Assembly (NCBI GenBank): GCA_026418015.1
Contig: JAOACE010000020.1
Coordinates: 62,001 to 126,000 of the forward strand
DNA from: Leptospiraceae bacterium
Lineage (GTDB): Bacteria > Spirochaetota > Leptospiria > Leptospirales > Leptonemataceae
Reading direction: 5' to 3'
Length of the DNA stretch: 64,000 bases
The position numbers and the translations under genes are program-made. Below are positions 9,256 through 17,220 of the stretch, piece by piece. Each line of letters begins with the position of its first letter. Positions within the stretch are counted from its first letter, which is position 1. Below the pieces are notes generated by a model. That model made no database searches and had not been told where the DNA came from. It was given only the letters and a program-made list of their open reading frames with translations.

Positions 9256-11166
9256 TTAATTTTTGTTATCTTCGTCTACGACTGTGTAGTCAGCATCAAC
9301 TACTCTTTCGCCAGATTCTGTATTTTGATTATTAGATGTAGAAGAACTTGCACCGCTTGTATGACCTGTTTGCGCAAATTTAGCACTAAATTCAGATAAC
9401 AATCTTGTAATATTTTCTTTTTCTCTATTGATTTCTTCTAAGTTTTCGGAATCCATTACACTTCTAGCTTTTTGAATAGCAGTTTCTATTCTAGATTTTT
9501 CGTCTGGTGTTAAAGCAGTTGATTCATTCTTACTTTTTTCTAATGTATAAACTAAATTATCTAACTCATTTCTTGCTTCTACAATTTGGCGTAATTGTCT
9601 ATCTCTTTCTGCAAATTTTTCTGCATCTTTGATCATTCTTTGAATTTCTTCTTCGTTTAATCCACTAGTTGTTTCTACTCTGATTTTTTGCTCTTTACCA
9701 GTTGCCAAATCCTTTGCAGATACATGTACTATACCATTAGCATCAATATCAAAAGTAACTTCGATTTGAGGAACACCTCTTGGAGCAGGTGGAATACCAA
9801 CTAACTCGAACCTTGCAAGGGTTCTGTTATCTCTTGCCATTTCTCTTTCGCCTTGTAAAACATGAATCGTCACAGCTGTTTGATTATCCGCAGCAGTAGT
9901 AAAGATTTGAGATTTTCTTGTTGGAATTGTTGTATTTCGTGGTATCAATCGTGTAAATACACCTCCAAGGGTTTCGATTCCAAGAGATAATGGTGTTACA
10001 TCGAGCAATAATACATCTGTAACCTCACCAGCTAATACACCACCTTGGATTGCAGCTCCAACTGCAACGACTTCATCTGGATTTACCGATTTTGCAGGCT
10101 CTTTACCAAAGATTTCTTTTACTAATGCTTGTACTGCTGGTATTCTCGTAGAACCACCAACAAGTATTACTTCGTCAATATCGCTTGGTTTTAAACCAGC
10201 ATCTCTTAACGCTTGTTCGCAGGGTCCACGAGTTTTTTCGATTAAATGTTTTACAAGTTGTTCAAATTTAGCTCTTGTTAGAGTATAGTTAAGATGTTTT
10301 GGTCCACTTTGATCTGCTGTAATAAAGGGAATGTTGATTTGTGTTTGATGAGTTCCAGATAGTTCGATTTTTGCTTTCTCTGCAGCTTCTTTTAAACGTT
10401 GTAATGCCATTTTATCTTGAGAAAGATCTATTCCTGTTTCTTTTCTAAACTCATCCATCATCCATTGCATAATCGCTTGATCAAAGTCATCACCACCTAA
10501 GTGTGTATCACCTGCTGTGGACTTAACTTCAAATACTCCATCACCTAATTCCAAGATAGAAATATCGAATGTTCCACCACCTAAATCATATACTGCAACT
10601 TTTAAATTTTTATGTTTTTTATCCAAACCATAAGCTAATGCAGCAGCAGTAGGTTCATTGATAATCCTTACAACATCTAAACCAGCAATTCTTCCAGCAT
10701 CTTTGGTAGCTTGTCTTTGTTCATCGTTAAAATAAGCTGGAACAGTAATAACCGCTTTTTTTACTGGGTGACCTAAATAGTCTTCTGCTGTTTGCTTCAT
10801 TTTTTGAAGAATAAATGCAGAGATTTCTTGAGGTGTATAAGAACCATAATCAGTTTCTACTTTTACACCATCTACCCCACTCTTTACAACTTTATAAGAA
10901 ACATATTTTAATTCTTCTTGAACTTCTGACCATCGCTTTCCCATGAATCTTTTGATTGAACGAATTGTATTTTTTGGGTTTGTAATAGCTTGATTCTTTG
11001 CTAACTGTCCAACTAATCTTGTATCTTTATCGACAAAAGCTACTATCGAAGGAGTCGTACGTGAACCTTCTGAGTTTGTTATAACTACTGGTTCACCTCC
11101 TTCCATAATTGCAACTACTGAGTTGGTTGTTCCTAAATCAATACCAATAATTTTTTCTTTTGCCAT
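9256..11166 (-). CDS. dnaK: Chaperone DnaK (Hsp70)
   Basis: ATP-driven Hsp70 of 636 residues. The N-terminal motif [18 protein letters not shown], the phosphate-2 motif ([16 protein letters not shown]), the adenosine motif ([17 protein letters not shown]) and the linker [15 protein letters not shown] are all intact. The substrate-binding domain follows, with [15 protein letters not shown]. The C-terminal lid ends in a Ser/Thr/Asn/Gly-rich tail and [15 protein letters not shown], an acidic end like the EEVD-type tails of other Hsp70s. The strong ribosome site AAAAGGAGTG lies just upstream of the ATG. It is the third gene of the heat-shock operon and is expected to be under HrcA control through the operator upstream of hrcA. 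Confidence 0.98.
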   Translation of the reverse strand: MAKEKIIGIDLGTTNSVVAIMEGGEPVVITNSEGSRTTPSIVAFVDKDTRLVGQLAKNQAITNPKNTIRSIKRFMGKRWSEVQEELKYVSYKVVKSGVDGVKVETDYGSYTPQEISAFILQKMKQTAEDYLGHPVKKAVITVPAYFNDEQRQATKDAGRIAGLDVVRIINEPTAAALAYGLDKKHKNLKVAVYDLGGGTFDISILELGDGVFEVKSTAGDTHLGGDDFDQAIMQWMMDEFRKETGIDLSQDKMALQRLKEAAEKAKIELSGTHQTQINIPFITADQSGPKHLNYTLTRAKFEQLVKHLIEKTRGPCEQALRDAGLKPSDIDEVILVGGSTRIPAVQALVKEIFGKEPAKSVNPDEVVAVGAAIQGGVLAGEVTDVLLLDVTPLSLGIETLGGVFTRLIPRNTTIPTRKSQIFTTAADNQTAVTIHVLQGEREMARDNRTLARFELVGIPPAPRGVPQIEVTFDIDANGIVHVSAKDLATGKEQKIRVETTSGLNEEEIQRMIKDAEKFAERDRQLRQIVEARNELDNLVYTLEKSKNESTALTPDEKSRIETAIQKARSVMDSENLEEINREKENITRLLSEFSAKFAQTGHTSGASSSTSNNQNTESGERVVDADYTVVDEDNKN

Positions 11167-11202
11167 ATTACACTCCTTTTGTTATAATATTAAAATTTTA
11201 TT

Positions 11203-11892
11203 TTATTGCTGATTTATATTATTGCTATTTTCATACTGTTGTTGATTATTGATAACTTCTTTTGGTTTACCTACTTTAACACTTGCTGTTCTTAATACTA
11301 AATATTTATTTTTATCCTGAGGATCATGTTTTATATAAGCTTTTTTATAAACTTCTAAAACCTTTTCTTCGTTTAGATCGTCACGAATTTCAACATCGAT
11401 TGCTTCCATCAACATTGGATCAAATTTATCCCCTTTTTCTACGAACGGAAGAATAGAATAGTTTTGAAGAATTTTTAGAAATTCACTTCTTATCATGTCG
11501 ACACCAAAGATAAAATTTTGTACTTCTGGATTTTCGCTTTTAGAAGCAAGAACCATATCTAAATTATCGATAACTGTGAATAATTTCTTCGCAAATTCTT
11601 CTATACCTAAATTTTTAGCGAGAAGAATCTCTTGTTGCATTCTTTTTCTGTAATTCGAAAATTCCGCTCTTTCCCTTGCCCAGTTATCTTTAAACTCTTC
11701 TACTTGCTCTTTTAATTTTTTTATTTCTTCTTTCAAGCTTTCGTTCTCCTTTTTAAAAGCTTCTAGGTCTTCTGTCTTATTTTCTTGATTATTTTCTAAA
11801 CTATGACTATCTTGCATTTTTTGTTGATGCTCATTTGTATTGCCAGCCGCAATATCAATCCCAGACAAATTTTGTTCTTTTGGATCTATCAT
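11203..11892 (-). CDS. grpE: Nucleotide exchange factor GrpE
   Basis: A 229-residue GrpE that releases ADP from DnaK. The first 45 residues are polar and disordered-looking. A long coiled coil rich in Lys and Glu follows (ENESLKEEIKKLKEQVEEFKDNWARERAEFSNYRKRM), containing the family's NYRKR motif. The C-terminal beta-wing domain includes GVDMIRSEFLKIL and KFDPMLMEAID (family FDPxxHEA; the His is Met here). It starts at an ATG with GGAGTG 5 bases upstream, 10 bases after hrcA, and is followed by dnaK 36 bases on. Slightly longer than E. coli GrpE because of both tails. Confidence 0.95.
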   Translation of the reverse strand: MIDPKEQNLSGIDIAAGNTNEHQQKMQDSHSLENNQENKTEDLEAFKKENESLKEEIKKLKEQVEEFKDNWARERAEFSNYRKRMQQEILLAKNLGIEEFAKKLFTVIDNLDMVLASKSENPEVQNFIFGVDMIRSEFLKILQNYSILPFVEKGDKFDPMLMEAIDVEIRDDLNEEKVLEVYKKAYIKHDPQDKNKYLVLRTASVKVGKPKEVINNQQQYENSNNINQQ

Positions 11893-11902
11893 AAAAACAC
11901 TC

Positions 11903-13039
11903 CTAGCGATTTAATTTTGTTATCATGTTCGATATCATTAATCTTATATATTCAATTACTTGAATTACGGATTTATAATTCATTCTATTAGGACCAACAA
12001 CTCCCATCGCACCAATTCTTTTATCTCCCATAGAATAACTTCCGGTCAAAATACTTAAACCAAAGAGTTGAGGATTTCTATCTCCTTCTATGGAAACAAC
12101 AATATCTTCCATATCGATGGATTTTATTAAGATCTCTTTAAAAAATTCTTTTAAATTATAGATAGATGCAATATCGATATGAATATCTTCTCTCAAACCA
12201 ATTTCTTCAAAAAATCTATCTACCCCAGTTATTATAACATCATGCATATCATCTAATGTTTTAAAATAGAGAGAAATCGTATTCATAATCATAGAAGCAT
12301 ATCGATACATTTCCCCTACTGGAGAAATATTCCCTGTTGTTAATAATTGATATATTTCTGTTAAATCCATACCACTAAAATTTTCGTTTAAAAATTTAGA
12401 AATTTGATCTAAGATATTTCTAGGTATTCGTTCATCTACATGAATGATCCTAGAATAAACAGTACCAGAACGGGTTAAAAGTACCATAAGAATCTCATCA
12501 CTACCAACATCAATCAATTCAATATGTCTCAGAATTGTTTTTTCTGGTATTGGAGGTATTGCTATACCAATATAATTTGTTAGAATGCTTAGAATATTAC
12601 AACTACTTTCAATCACACCGGGAATTTCGAACTTTCTACACAAAAATTCCCTTTGTATAATGTTTTGTTTTTCTTTAGATGGTTTAAATGGTGGTAGATC
12701 TATGGGTAATTTTTTTATATAATATCTATATGCTTTTGGTGTAGGTATTTTACCCGCACTTCTATGTGGTGCAAACAAATATCGTTTTTCACTCAAATCG
12801 GATAGAACACTTCTTATGGTTGCAGAACTCCACTTTAAATTATGCCTATCCACTAGTTGTAAACTACTGACTGGCACACCATACTTTATATAATCCTCAA
12901 TTACCAATAAAAGAATTTCTTCTTCTCTATAATCTAAATCATCCAATTCTTCTTGTGCACTAAAATCTAAATATTTAATCGCTACATTGGTATTTTTCTT
13001 ATTGATAGATTCTTTATTAAAATTTGATTTACCCACCAT
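11903..13039 (-). CDS. hrcA: Heat-inducible transcription repressor HrcA
   Basis: First gene of the class I heat-shock operon, and the repressor that binds CIRCE operators. The N-terminal winged helix is clear: LDYREEEILLLVIEDYIKYGVPVSS, then WSSATIRSVLSDLSEKRYLFAPHRSAGKIPTPKAYRYYI, the standard HrcA pattern (ATIRNxMAxLExxGxLxxPHTSAGRIPTDxGYRxYV). The GAF-like core and the C-terminal IGPxRMxY block (VVGPNRMNYKSVIQVIEYI) are kept. I chose ATG 13039 (378 residues); a TTG at 13051 would add four. It has about 30 more residues before the helix than most family members. A variant CIRCE overlaps its promoter, so autoregulation is expected. Confidence 0.96.
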   Translation of the reverse strand: MVGKSNFNKESINKKNTNVAIKYLDFSAQEELDDLDYREEEILLLVIEDYIKYGVPVSSLQLVDRHNLKWSSATIRSVLSDLSEKRYLFAPHRSAGKIPTPKAYRYYIKKLPIDLPPFKPSKEKQNIIQREFLCRKFEIPGVIESSCNILSILTNYIGIAIPPIPEKTILRHIELIDVGSDEILMVLLTRSGTVYSRIIHVDERIPRNILDQISKFLNENFSGMDLTEIYQLLTTGNISPVGEMYRYASMIMNTISLYFKTLDDMHDVIITGVDRFFEEIGLREDIHIDIASIYNLKEFFKEILIKSIDMEDIVVSIEGDRNPQLFGLSILTGSYSMGDKRIGAMGVVGPNRMNYKSVIQVIEYIRLMISNMITKLNR

Positions 13040-13061
13040 ATAAACTACCAATTATAAGTAA

Positions 13062-13108
13062 TATTAAATAATTAGCAATCTTTAAATATTATTGCTAATT
13101 ATTTAATA
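13062..13108. promoter_or_regulatory. CIRCE-like operator of the hrcA-grpE-dnaK-dnaJ operon (variant sequence)
   Basis: The core is TTAGCAATC (13072-13080), nine bases, TATTGCTAA (13090-13098). This has exactly the CIRCE geometry (TTAGCACTC-N9-GAGTGCTAA) with the inner positions changed symmetrically. The dyad extends outward into perfect 18-bp arms at 13062-13079 and 13091-13108. It begins at the -10 element and ends 23 bases before the hrcA ATG, where a repressor would block initiation. The spacing, symmetry and position are seen in the sequence. HrcA binding is inferred from the family. Confidence 0.85.
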
Positions 13109-13136
13109 ATATAAAAATATTCCCAACTTTCGTCAA
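13108..13136 (-). promoter_or_regulatory. Sigma-70 type promoter of hrcA operon
   Basis: On the minus strand: -35 TTGACG (13136-13131), a 17-base spacer, and -10 TATATT (13113-13108). The -35 matches the consensus at 5 of 6 positions and the spacer is ideal. The predicted start near 13100 falls inside the CIRCE-like dyad, which supports both calls. Confidence 0.7.
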
Positions 13137-13251
13137 GATCTTTTTATGATTCATTCTATTGTCATAATCGAGCAAAATTTGTACCAATTTTTTTTATCTA
13201 TATTACAATTATAAAATCAATTAAAATATTTATAAAGTTAATTTTGTCAAA

Positions 13252-13734
13252 TTAGTTTTTACACAAATGATTTAGGTTTTGATAATTTAAATATGCCTTT
13301 TCGTTGCCGTCGTACTTATAAGAAAGATAAAAACTTTGTTTGGCAGCCTGACATAGATTGAGCTTTAAATACAAGATACCTAAATAATAATATCGTTCTG
13401 AAAGTTCTTTTCTAAATGATTCTACAGGTTTTAATAGTTCTATGCTGGAATTTAACAATTTTTTTGCTTTTTTATACTTAGTTTCGCAATGAATTTCTTT
13501 TTCTAAATTAGAACAAATATGAATGAGTGTTAAAGCATATTGATACAAATTTTTTTCTTCATTATAAAAATTAGGGCAAGTCTCTATCTGAGAAAAATAA
13601 TATTCTGATTCGTTATATTTTTGTTGGATAAAATGTTCCTTTGCTTTAGAAAGCAAATCATAATAGGCAACCAACTGTGGACAAGGATATAAAGCTACGG
13701 GAAATAAAAGGATCAAATTTCTAAAAAAGACCAT
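13252..13734 (-). CDS. Small TPR-like secreted or periplasmic protein
   Basis: A 160-residue protein with no close family I recognise. It starts with a hydrophobic segment (FFRNLILLFPVALYPC) that may be a signal peptide, or a lipobox-like region ending in Cys. Helical repeats of TPR character follow: YDLLSKAKEHFIQQKYNESEYYF (helix pair with Ala/Tyr at TPR positions) and ELSERYYYLGILYLKLNLCQAAKQSFYLSY. Cys is frequent for such a protein (seven in all), which fits an exported, disulfide-containing product. It overlaps the end of the upstream gene at 13713 by 22 bases, so the two are co-translated. After its stop come about 115 bases before the hrcA promoter. Confidence 0.6.
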   Translation of the reverse strand: MVFFRNLILLFPVALYPCPQLVAYYDLLSKAKEHFIQQKYNESEYYFSQIETCPNFYNEEKNLYQYALTLIHICSNLEKEIHCETKYKKAKKLLNSSIELLKPVESFRKELSERYYYLGILYLKLNLCQAAKQSFYLSYKYDGNEKAYLNYQNLNHLCKN

Positions 13735-14849
13735 GATTTTATGTTATAGCTTTCCGAAAAAACTTTAAATTCTATATTCAATAAACTTTCAAATTGCATA
13801 CAAATATCATCGCATTCTTTTTTTAATTTTTCATCGCTTTTAAAAACAATCGATATTTGGTTTATATGATTTCGAATTAACAAAAAATTGTGTTGATTCT
13901 TAAAGATATTTTTAATCGCTTCGATATTTTGGTTTAAAATATCAAAATCATTTATTTCTTTATCTAAATAAATATTGTAAACCATTATTTCTCCAAATTT
14001 ACAAAGAAGTTTTTTTACCTGATAATACGTGTAAGAAAAAACCATGCGTTTAAGAATTTTTTGGTTGTGTTCGAATAGAATATTATCCTCTCTTTTAAAA
14101 AGAAAATAAGTATTTCTTAATATTGTATGAATTTTTTTATATTCTTCGTTTGCTAAAAATTCTTCTAAACCATTTTTAAAGAAAAAAACATACAAAAAAT
14201 CAACATCAACGATTGTATCGCGAAACAAATAAATGAATTGTAAATTTTTTAGAATTTCGTTACTGATTCTTTTTTTAAAAAATGGATTGTTGGTTAATTC
14301 AGATGTGACTTTAATCACCTCATAATCTTCTTTTATAGAAAAAATTTCGTCATTAAGGTTTATGTAAAAATTATGTTTAAAATACTCGTCTAATCGATAA
14401 AAAAAATAAGGTATATAAGTATTTGTGTATTCATTACACACCATAATCGTAAAAGAATCGAAATGGAATCGCTGAGAATTCAAATAATTTGTTAAGAGAT
14501 TTGTAAAATCAGAAAAGGTTTTAGCAAAATGAAATCGAATTAAATGTTTTAAATCCGGAATATGATACATTTTTTCTAATCGAGACGTAGACATTTTCAA
14601 AGAAAAATCCTTAAAGCTATAGACTCTTTTGATATTTTTATCTTTTGTTTGTGGATTATAACTAACTAACCTTTTTGACAATTCTAAAAATTCTTGATCA
14701 CCAAAAATTTTTTGGCGTATTTTAGGGATTTTTTCTTCTAAGTTATCCTCTAACCGATAGAGATTATCAAGATATTTTTTTAGTTTTTTTTCATGTAGAA
14801 TATGATAGAGCCTTTTCCAATATTCAGAAGAAAGTTTATTTTCCAACAT
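13713..14849 (-). CDS. Unknown 378-residue protein, no family recognised
   Basis: A long intact frame with good coding character (evenly spread Lys/Asn/Phe, no shadow on the other strand), but I recognise no domain. It has no signal peptide or membrane helix. The N-terminus is highly charged and helical (EYWKRLYHILHEKKLKKYLDNLYRLEDNLEEKIP). The middle has many aromatic residues (FTIMVCNEYTNTYIPYFFYRLDEYF), and the end holds alternating hydrophobic strands. It is co-translated with the small TPR protein at 13252. It diverges from the phosphatase-superfamily gene at 14936, with 86 bases between for both promoters. A cytoplasmic role is likely; nothing more can be said. Confidence 0.6.
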   Translation of the reverse strand: MLENKLSSEYWKRLYHILHEKKLKKYLDNLYRLEDNLEEKIPKIRQKIFGDQEFLELSKRLVSYNPQTKDKNIKRVYSFKDFSLKMSTSRLEKMYHIPDLKHLIRFHFAKTFSDFTNLLTNYLNSQRFHFDSFTIMVCNEYTNTYIPYFFYRLDEYFKHNFYINLNDEIFSIKEDYEVIKVTSELTNNPFFKKRISNEILKNLQFIYLFRDTIVDVDFLYVFFFKNGLEEFLANEEYKKIHTILRNTYFLFKREDNILFEHNQKILKRMVFSYTYYQVKKLLCKFGEIMVYNIYLDKEINDFDILNQNIEAIKNIFKNQHNFLLIRNHINQISIVFKSDEKLKKECDDICMQFESLLNIEFKVFSESYNIKSWSFLEI

Positions 14850-14935
14850 ATAAGTTCTTAAAACAGAATATTTTTTTTTAGAAAAATTGCAATAAAAAAC
14901 TTGATAGATGATAAAAAAGAATTTTTTTATTGTTA

Positions 14936-15919
14936 ATGAGCATAATTTATTTGTTTATCGATGGTGTAGGCATTGGAAAAAATAATGCAGAAAAAAATCC
15001 CTTTACAAGATACGCCCATTCTATTATGCAAATCTATTCGGGCAAATTCCATTTAGATAATGGATTACACAAAAAACTAAAAGTATATCCATTAGATGCA
15101 AGCATGGGGGTAGAAGGGATTCCCCAATCCGCTACTGGACAGACCAGTTTATGGACTGGTGTTAATGCTCCGAAGGTCATTGGTTATCATATAACTGGTT
15201 TTCCTGGTCCAAAGCTTAAAAGTATTATTTATGATCATTCCATGATAAAAAAATTCGTAGAAAATGGTTATAAAGCAACTCTTCTAAATGCTTATACACC
15301 GAAATTTTTAAAAAAATTAGAAAAACTCCCTCGTTTTGCTAGTGCTTCTACCCACGTCCAAAGAGCATCAGGGCAAGAATTATTCATTGTGGATGATATC
15401 TTACAAAAAAAGGCAATATACATGGATATTACCCATCAAATCATGCACGAATATTACCCAGAGTTAAAAGAACGTTTTCCTATTATGGATCCTACACAAA
15501 GAGGAAAAGATCTTGTAGAAATTGCCCATAATTACGATTTAGTAATTTTTGAGTATTTTCTATCTGATAAAGCTGGACATAGTCAATCCTTCGAAGCTGC
15601 GAGATTTATTATAGAAACATTAGAAAAATTTATAAAAGGCATTATAGATTCATTAGAAAAAGATGATACATTAATCATCATTTCTGATCATGGAAATTTA
15701 GAAGACTTGTCTACTAAAATGCATACTACCAATTTGGTTCCTCTAATCGTTGTAGGAAACTTAAAAAAAGAATTCCATCATTTAAATTACTTATCGGATA
15801 TTCCATTAAGAATCTACGAAATCTACGGTATACAACCTCAAATAGACGAAAATAAATATAAATCCGAACCAACCTCTCTCGAAGAAGAAATGATACTTCC
15901 AACTAACTCTATTTATTAA
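14936..15919 (+). CDS. Metalloenzyme of the alkaline phosphatase/phosphoglycerate mutase superfamily (PF01676 type)
   Basis: A 327-residue protein with the two-metal site pattern of this superfamily. IIYLFIDGVGIG supplies the first Asp; PQSATGQTSLWTG supplies the nucleophile region (Thr/Ser). YFLSDKAGHSQ and IIISDHGNLED supply Asp/His ligands, and MHTTNLVPLIVVG supplies the last His. The set and order match PF01676 proteins such as cofactor-independent phosphoglycerate mutase and phosphopentomutase. At 327 residues it is much shorter than iPGM (about 510), so it is not that enzyme. No signal peptide. I chose ATG 14936 over TTG 14930. The substrate is unknown. It overlaps the TPR gene at 15916 by 4 bases tail to tail. 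Confidence 0.8.
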   Translation: MSIIYLFIDGVGIGKNNAEKNPFTRYAHSIMQIYSGKFHLDNGLHKKLKVYPLDASMGVEGIPQSATGQTSLWTGVNAPKVIGYHITGFPGPKLKSIIYDHSMIKKFVENGYKATLLNAYTPKFLKKLEKLPRFASASTHVQRASGQELFIVDDILQKKAIYMDITHQIMHEYYPELKERFPIMDPTQRGKDLVEIAHNYDLVIFEYFLSDKAGHSQSFEAARFIIETLEKFIKGIIDSLEKDDTLIIISDHGNLEDLSTKMHTTNLVPLIVVGNLKKEFHHLNYLSDIPLRIYEIYGIQPQIDENKYKSEPTSLEEEMILPTNSIY

Positions 15920-17220
15920 TCTGACATATTTTTTAATATTTTTTCTGTTTCTTTTAACCATTCCATTGCTTTTGTTGTGTATTTACCATTGGGAGATATA
16001 TCCACAGCTCGACTAAATAAATTGTATGCTTCTTTGTATTTTTCTTGCTCGAAAGAAATAATTCCTTTTTTTATCAACGCTGCTTGATCTAATTCTGGTG
16101 ATGGATTTGCTAAGACCTTATCGTAATAAACCTTCGCTAGTTCATTATTTTGTTGTTTCTCTACAACTTCGCCTAATCGATAATAGATATTTTCCAATAA
16201 TGTGTACAAATCATTTTTTTCTTTTTCTTTGATATTTTCCATTAAGAGTTGGCTTACCTTTTTTTCTAGGTTTATCAATTGATTATTGGCATTCTGTAAA
16301 TCATTTTGATTATACAAAGACACAGCTAAAGAAAACTCTCTTTTTAATTTTTCTATTTCTTCAGACATCTCTAATTTCTGAGATCCTTTTTCTTTATCCT
16401 TGTCTTTATGTTTATCTTTTTCGCTTTCTTTTTGTTTTTTAATAGATTCTTTTTCTTTTAAACTTGTTTCTTTTTCTTCGAGAGTTTTTTTTGAAAGCTG
16501 TTGATCATAATAATCGTGTTCGAAAGGAATTAGTTCTTTATTTTTATCTAGATTCTCTTTGATGATTTCTGCGTGTAAGTTATCGGGATTATATTCTAAT
16601 GCAATTTGATAACTTTTTTTAGCTTTTTTAAACTCTTTTTTTAATTGATAATAATCTCCAAAAGTTGCATGTATTCTTGATTTTAAATCCTTCGATGTTG
16701 TCCTTGCTAATAAATTTTGTAAAATAGCTCTTCCTTCATCATCATGCCCTCTTAATAATAAAATTCTACCTAATAGATAATCCACTTCTTCTTCTAAAAT
16801 AGGATCAAAAATTTTTTCTGTTTTTAGTTCTTTTAAGTGCAATAATGATCTATTATCATCGTTCAATCTATAAAGAGAATATGCAAGACCATATTTCGCT
16901 AGCTGCTTAATCTTTACATCTTTTGCAAAAGATAAAACTTTATTGTAAATATCTAATGCCTTTCTTATAGAATCGTAAGAATTTTGTCTTAGGTATTCTT
17001 CTGCCATATAAAGATCACTTTTTAATTTTTCTTCTGTGTAGGGGAATGGCTCACTCTCGTTTACATCTGTTGGAGATAACGTTCTTGAAAAATTTAAATA
17101 TAATTTTTTATAATTTTCTTTAAAATTTTGATAATCCATTGCAATTAGGATTATCCCAGAACCAATAAAGATAATTCCTAAAAGTAATATTGTTAGTAGG
17201 TTTTTTCGTTCCATCATCAT
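15916..17220 (-). CDS. Membrane-anchored TPR protein
   Basis: About 434 residues. The N-terminus MMMERKNLLTILLLGIIFIGSGIILIAMDY is a signal anchor (one membrane helix), so most of the protein should be periplasmic. Several TPR units follow (AEEYLRQNSYDSIRKALDIYNKVL; DYYQLKKEFKKAKKSYQIALEYNPDNLHAEI). Next comes a highly charged Lys/Glu linker (about residues 245-290, KEKESIKKQKESEKDKHK), then more TPRs up to KYKEAYNLFSRAVDISPNGKYTTKAMEWL. The ATG at 17220 overlaps the TGA of the upstream FN3-like gene (ATGA), so the two are translationally coupled and probably work together in the envelope. No catalytic domain is visible. Confidence 0.75.
   Translation of the reverse strand: MMMERKNLLTILLLGIIFIGSGIILIAMDYQNFKENYKKLYLNFSRTLSPTDVNESEPFPYTEEKLKSDLYMAEEYLRQNSYDSIRKALDIYNKVLSFAKDVKIKQLAKYGLAYSLYRLNDDNRSLLHLKELKTEKIFDPILEEEVDYLLGRILLLRGHDDEGRAILQNLLARTTSKDLKSRIHATFGDYYQLKKEFKKAKKSYQIALEYNPDNLHAEIIKENLDKNKELIPFEHDYYDQQLSKKTLEEKETSLKEKESIKKQKESEKDKHKDKDKEKGSQKLEMSEEIEKLKREFSLAVSLYNQNDLQNANNQLINLEKKVSQLLMENIKEKEKNDLYTLLENIYYRLGEVVEKQQNNELAKVYYDKVLANPSPELDQAALIKKGIISFEQEKYKEAYNLFSRAVDISPNGKYTTKAMEWLKETEKILKNMSD

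Noticed and set aside
14936-15919. Cofactor-independent phosphoglycerate mutase
   Set aside because: Too short for iPGM; only superfamily metal motifs match.
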